NCBI GenBank assembly: GCA_035514535.1
Contig: DATKAZ010000037.1
Coordinates: 1 to 64,000 of the forward strand
DNA length: 64,000 nt
Source of the DNA: XN24 sp035514535
GTDB taxonomy: Bacteria; Pseudomonadota; Gammaproteobacteria; Steroidobacterales; XN24
Direction: 5' to 3'
In this document: one piece after another, positions 61,798-64,000 of the stretch
Numbering within the stretch: the first letter of the stretch is position 1
How the letters are laid out: the number at the start of each line of letters is the position of its first letter
Notes under the pieces: model-generated
Database searches by the model: none
What the model was told of the DNA's origin: nothing
Seen by the model: the letters and a program-made list of their open reading frames with translations, nothing else
Translations under genes and position numbers: made by a program

Positions 61798-63126
61798 TCA
61801 GGCCACCGTGCGCGATTGTAGGGATGCCCCGGATCCCTCACAAGGACGGGGCAGGATACGGCCCTGATTCAGGCCAGTATCGCGACAGAACCGCTCCAGC
61901 GCCACCTTCGGCGCCTCGACGTCGATGTTCCAACCGCCCGTCGAATCTTCCGATTCCCGGCGGACCATGTCGGCATCGTACAGCTTCGCACGCATTCGCG
62001 CCTCCGATGCATCCAGGTGCACCGTGCCGGCCACCTGTCCCTGGCCGAAATGCTCGCTCAGCGCCTCGACGAGCAGCTCAAGGCCCGCGCCGCTGCGCGC
62101 GGACAGGCGCACGGCACGTACGCGGCCGCCCTCGTCCCGGATCGTGCCGGGCAGTTCGCCGTTGACGTCGATCTTGTTGTAGGCGAGCAGCTGCGGCACG
62201 CACTCGGCGCCGATCTCCTCGAGAACCCGGTCTACGTGCCCGATCCGTTCGTCGCGCAGCGGATCTGCGATGTCGACCACCTGAACGAGCAGCGCGGCGT
62301 CGCGCACTTCCTTGAGCGTCGAGCGGAACGCTGCCACGAGCTCGTGAGGCAGGTCGCGCACGAAGCCGACCGTGTCGGCGAGAACGACATCGAGCCCCGG
62401 CGCCAGCCGGAGGCCGCGCAGAGTCGGGTCCAGTGTGGCGAACAGTTTGTCGGCCGCGTAGACGCGCGACTCGGTGAGGCGATTGAACAACGTCGACTTG
62501 CCGGCATTCGTGTAGCCGACCAGCGCCACGGTGGGCACCTCCGCCTTGCGTCGCGTCTGGCGCCCCTGTTCGCGCTGCTTGTCCACGCGCTCGAGCCTGC
62601 GCCGCAGCATGCGTATCCGGTTGGCGAGCAGCCGCCGGTCGGTCTCGAGCTGTGTTTCGCCCGGCCCACGCAGGCCGATGCCGCCCTTCTGCCTCTCGAG
62701 GTGGGTCCAGCCACGCACCAGGCGTGTGGAGAGATGCCGCAATTGCGCCAGTTCGACCTGCAGCTTGCCTTCGAAGCTGCGCGCGCGCTGGGCGAATATG
62801 TCGAGGATGAGCCCGGTCCGATCGAGCACGCGGCAACTCAGCGCCTTCTCGAGGTTGCGTTCCTGCCGCGGGGACAAGGCATGGTTGAACAACACGAGGT
62901 CCGCCCCGGTCGCCTCGATCTGCGCTGAGAGTTCCTCGACTTTGCCCGAGCCGATGAAGAATTTTGCATCCGGCGCCGCACGCGCGACGGTCACGCGTCC
63001 GGCGATGTCCGCGCCGGCGGACACGGCCAGCCGCTCAAGTTCCTCGAGTTCTTCTTCGGAGGGACGGGTACCGAACCCGATCTGCACCAGAATGGCACGC
63101 TCACCGTGCCCCGGACGTTCGAACAA
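61798..63126 (-). CDS. hflX: ribosome-associated GTPase HflX
   Basis: This 442-residue protein has an N-terminal HflX domain, then a helical linker with KGGIGLRGPGETQLETDRRL, and a GTPase domain with VGYTNAGKSTLFNRL, DTVGFVRDLPHELVAAF and YNKID. HflX splits stalled ribosomes. It follows hfq by 15 bases. Confidence 0.95.
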   Translation of the reverse strand: MFERPGHGERAILVQIGFGTRPSEEELEELERLAVSAGADIAGRVTVARAAPDAKFFIGSGKVEELSAQIEATGADLVLFNHALSPRQERNLEKALSCRVLDRTGLILDIFAQRARSFEGKLQVELAQLRHLSTRLVRGWTHLERQKGGIGLRGPGETQLETDRRLLANRIRMLRRRLERVDKQREQGRQTRRKAEVPTVALVGYTNAGKSTLFNRLTESRVYAADKLFATLDPTLRGLRLAPGLDVVLADTVGFVRDLPHELVAAFRSTLKEVRDAALLVQVVDIADPLRDERIGHVDRVLEEIGAECVPQLLAYNKIDVNGELPGTIRDEGGRVRAVRLSARSGAGLELLVEALSEHFGQGQVAGTVHLDASEARMRAKLYDADMVRRESEDSTGGWNIDVEAPKVALERFCRDTGLNQGRILPRPCEGSGASLQSRTVA

Positions 63127-63141
63127 CAGGCCCTCCCGGCC

Positions 63142-63393
63142 TCAGCCTTCCACGCCGTCGACCAGCTCATCGTCGCCGGTCGCAATTCTCACGTTGCGTG
63201 CCGGCACGACCGTGGAAATAGCATGCTTGTATACCATCTGGCTCACGCTGTTCTTGAGCAACACGACAAACTGGTCGAAAGACTCGACTTGCCCCTGGAG
63301 CTTGATGCCGTTCACAAGGTAGATGGATACTGGCACCTTTTCCCTGCGCAGGGCATTGAGGAACGGGTCCTGCAGCGACTGTCCTCTGGCCAT
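63142..63393 (-). CDS. hfq: RNA chaperone Hfq
   Basis: This 83-residue Sm-like protein has MARGQSLQDPFLNALRREKV, NGIKLQGQVESFDQFVVLL and the Sm2 motif VYKHAISTVVP. The C-terminal tail is short and acidic (DDELVDGVEG). It mediates sRNA-mRNA pairing. The standard miaA-hfq-hflX order is kept. Confidence 0.97.
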   Translation of the reverse strand: MARGQSLQDPFLNALRREKVPVSIYLVNGIKLQGQVESFDQFVVLLKNSVSQMVYKHAISTVVPARNVRIATGDDELVDGVEG

Positions 63394-63492
63394 TGGCTCA
63401 ACTCTCCATATCGGGCCATTATTATTCCGGGAGTTCCCTCCACCGTTCGGGCAGGAGCAGACCCGCGCCCCCGCGCTCGAAACGCAAGTTTA

Positions 63493-64000
63493 TCACAACG
63501 CCTCGAGCTGACCCGCCGCGCGCGCCGCCAGCCATCCGCGGACCGTAGCAAGGCCATCGGCGGGGTCCGCCAGCCATCGCAGCCCGGCCTCCGTCCTGAG
63601 CCAGGTCATCTGCCGCTTCGCTAGGCGCCGTGTCGCCGCGACGCCCCCGCGTACGGCCTCGTCGAGGCTGCACTCCCCTTCCAGGTGCGCCCATAGCTGC
63701 CGATAGCCCACGGCGCGCACGGCAGGCAGCCCGGCATGCAGGTCGCCGCGATCGTGGAGCCGCGCGACTTCCGCCAGGAAGCCGGCCGCCATCATTTTCT
63801 GAAAACGCTGCTCGATGGCGCCGTGCAGATCCGCCCGCGAGGCGGGTGCGAGCGCCAGCTTGAGAAAATCCCAGCCCTCCGGGGCCGCCGCCCCTGCCGA
63901 CTGGAGTTGCGACAGGGGCGAGCCCGTGAGATGCCAGACCTCCAGCGCGCGCTGAATCCGCTGGCGGTCGCCCGGCCGGATGCGGGCAGCTGATAGCGGG
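63493..64000 (-). CDS. miaA: tRNA dimethylallyltransferase MiaA, C-terminal part (cut by window end)
   Basis: The frame enters at the right edge of the window and ends at 63493. It reads RIRPGDRQRIQRALEVWHLTG, then FLAEVARLHDRGDLHAGLPAVRAVGYRQLWAHLEG and RRLAKRQMTWLR, all signature parts of MiaA. The enzyme adds dimethylallyl to A37 of tRNAs reading UNN codons. The N-terminal ATP-binding part lies outside the window. hfq follows after 99 bases. Confidence 0.93.
   Translation of the reverse strand, partial: PLSAARIRPGDRQRIQRALEVWHLTGSPLSQLQSAGAAAPEGWDFLKLALAPASRADLHGAIEQRFQKMMAAGFLAEVARLHDRGDLHAGLPAVRAVGYRQLWAHLEGECSLDEAVRGGVAATRRLAKRQMTWLRTEAGLRWLADPADGLATVRGWLAARAAGQLEAL

Overview
The window looks like a GC-rich chromosome segment from a gammaproteobacterium. 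The gene orders miaA-hfq-hflX-hflK-hflC-(DUF2065)-purA ... rnr-rlmB, rpsF-rpsR-rplI-dnaB-alr, rpsP-rimM-trmD-rplS and mlaFEDCB are those of Gammaproteobacteria. A SufBCDSU(T) iron-sulfur operon led by an Rrf2 regulator, and a PutA without a DNA-binding domain, point away from the enteric bacteria toward a deeper branch. I cannot name a genus from sequence alone.

Layout. 1-2 kb: tRNA-Ser, a dapA-linked lipoprotein, dapA. 2-6.8 kb (+): gcvR, bcp, a PIN-PhoH protein, a BepA-like protease and mlaA. 6.8-11 kb (-): class I aldolase followed by mlaFEDCB, convergent with mlaA. 11.2-18.4 kb (+): suf operon (Rrf2 regulator, sufBCDSU, sufT, a Rieske ferredoxin, a SixA-like phosphatase) with a good operator over its -10 box. 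18.4-30.5 kb: catabolic genes (proline iminopeptidase-like protein with the catalytic Ser replaced, cytochrome c lipoprotein, sdaA, putA, zinc peptidase, hslR; then kbl-tdh and an exported methyltransferase-like lipoprotein). 30.5-35.8 kb (-): sppA, rplS-trmD-rimM-rpsP, ffh. 35.9-41.1 kb: ypjD-like, CNNM/CorC-type transporter, radA, and a PP2C phosphatase paired with a double-FHA protein. 41.5-49.5 kb (-): alr, dnaB, rplI, DUF2232, rpsR, rpsF, rlmB, rnr. 58.2-64 kb (-): purA, DUF2065, hflC, hflK, hflX, hfq, miaA (cut by the window end).

The interval between rnr and purA (49.6-58.2 kb) is the accessory part. In E. coli it holds nsrR. Here it holds tRNA-Leu with a very small integrative element in its 3' end (about 2.5 kb: integrase, two tiny coupled genes, a zinc-ribbon gene split by an in-frame TAG), then an alpha/beta-hydrolase/adenylate-cyclase fusion, an exported FAD oxidoreductase, a glycolipid-binding-like protein, and the ammonia-forming nitrite reductase genes nrfA and nrfH.

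The most unusual non-coding signal is a dispersed element of about 130 bp, present three times (41150-41277, 41370-41505, 46384-46514). It has conserved flanks, a conserved apical loop and two hairpins whose stems change sequence but keep pairing. A related GGGGACAC hairpin ends purA. No CRISPR array, rRNA operon or replication origin is visible.
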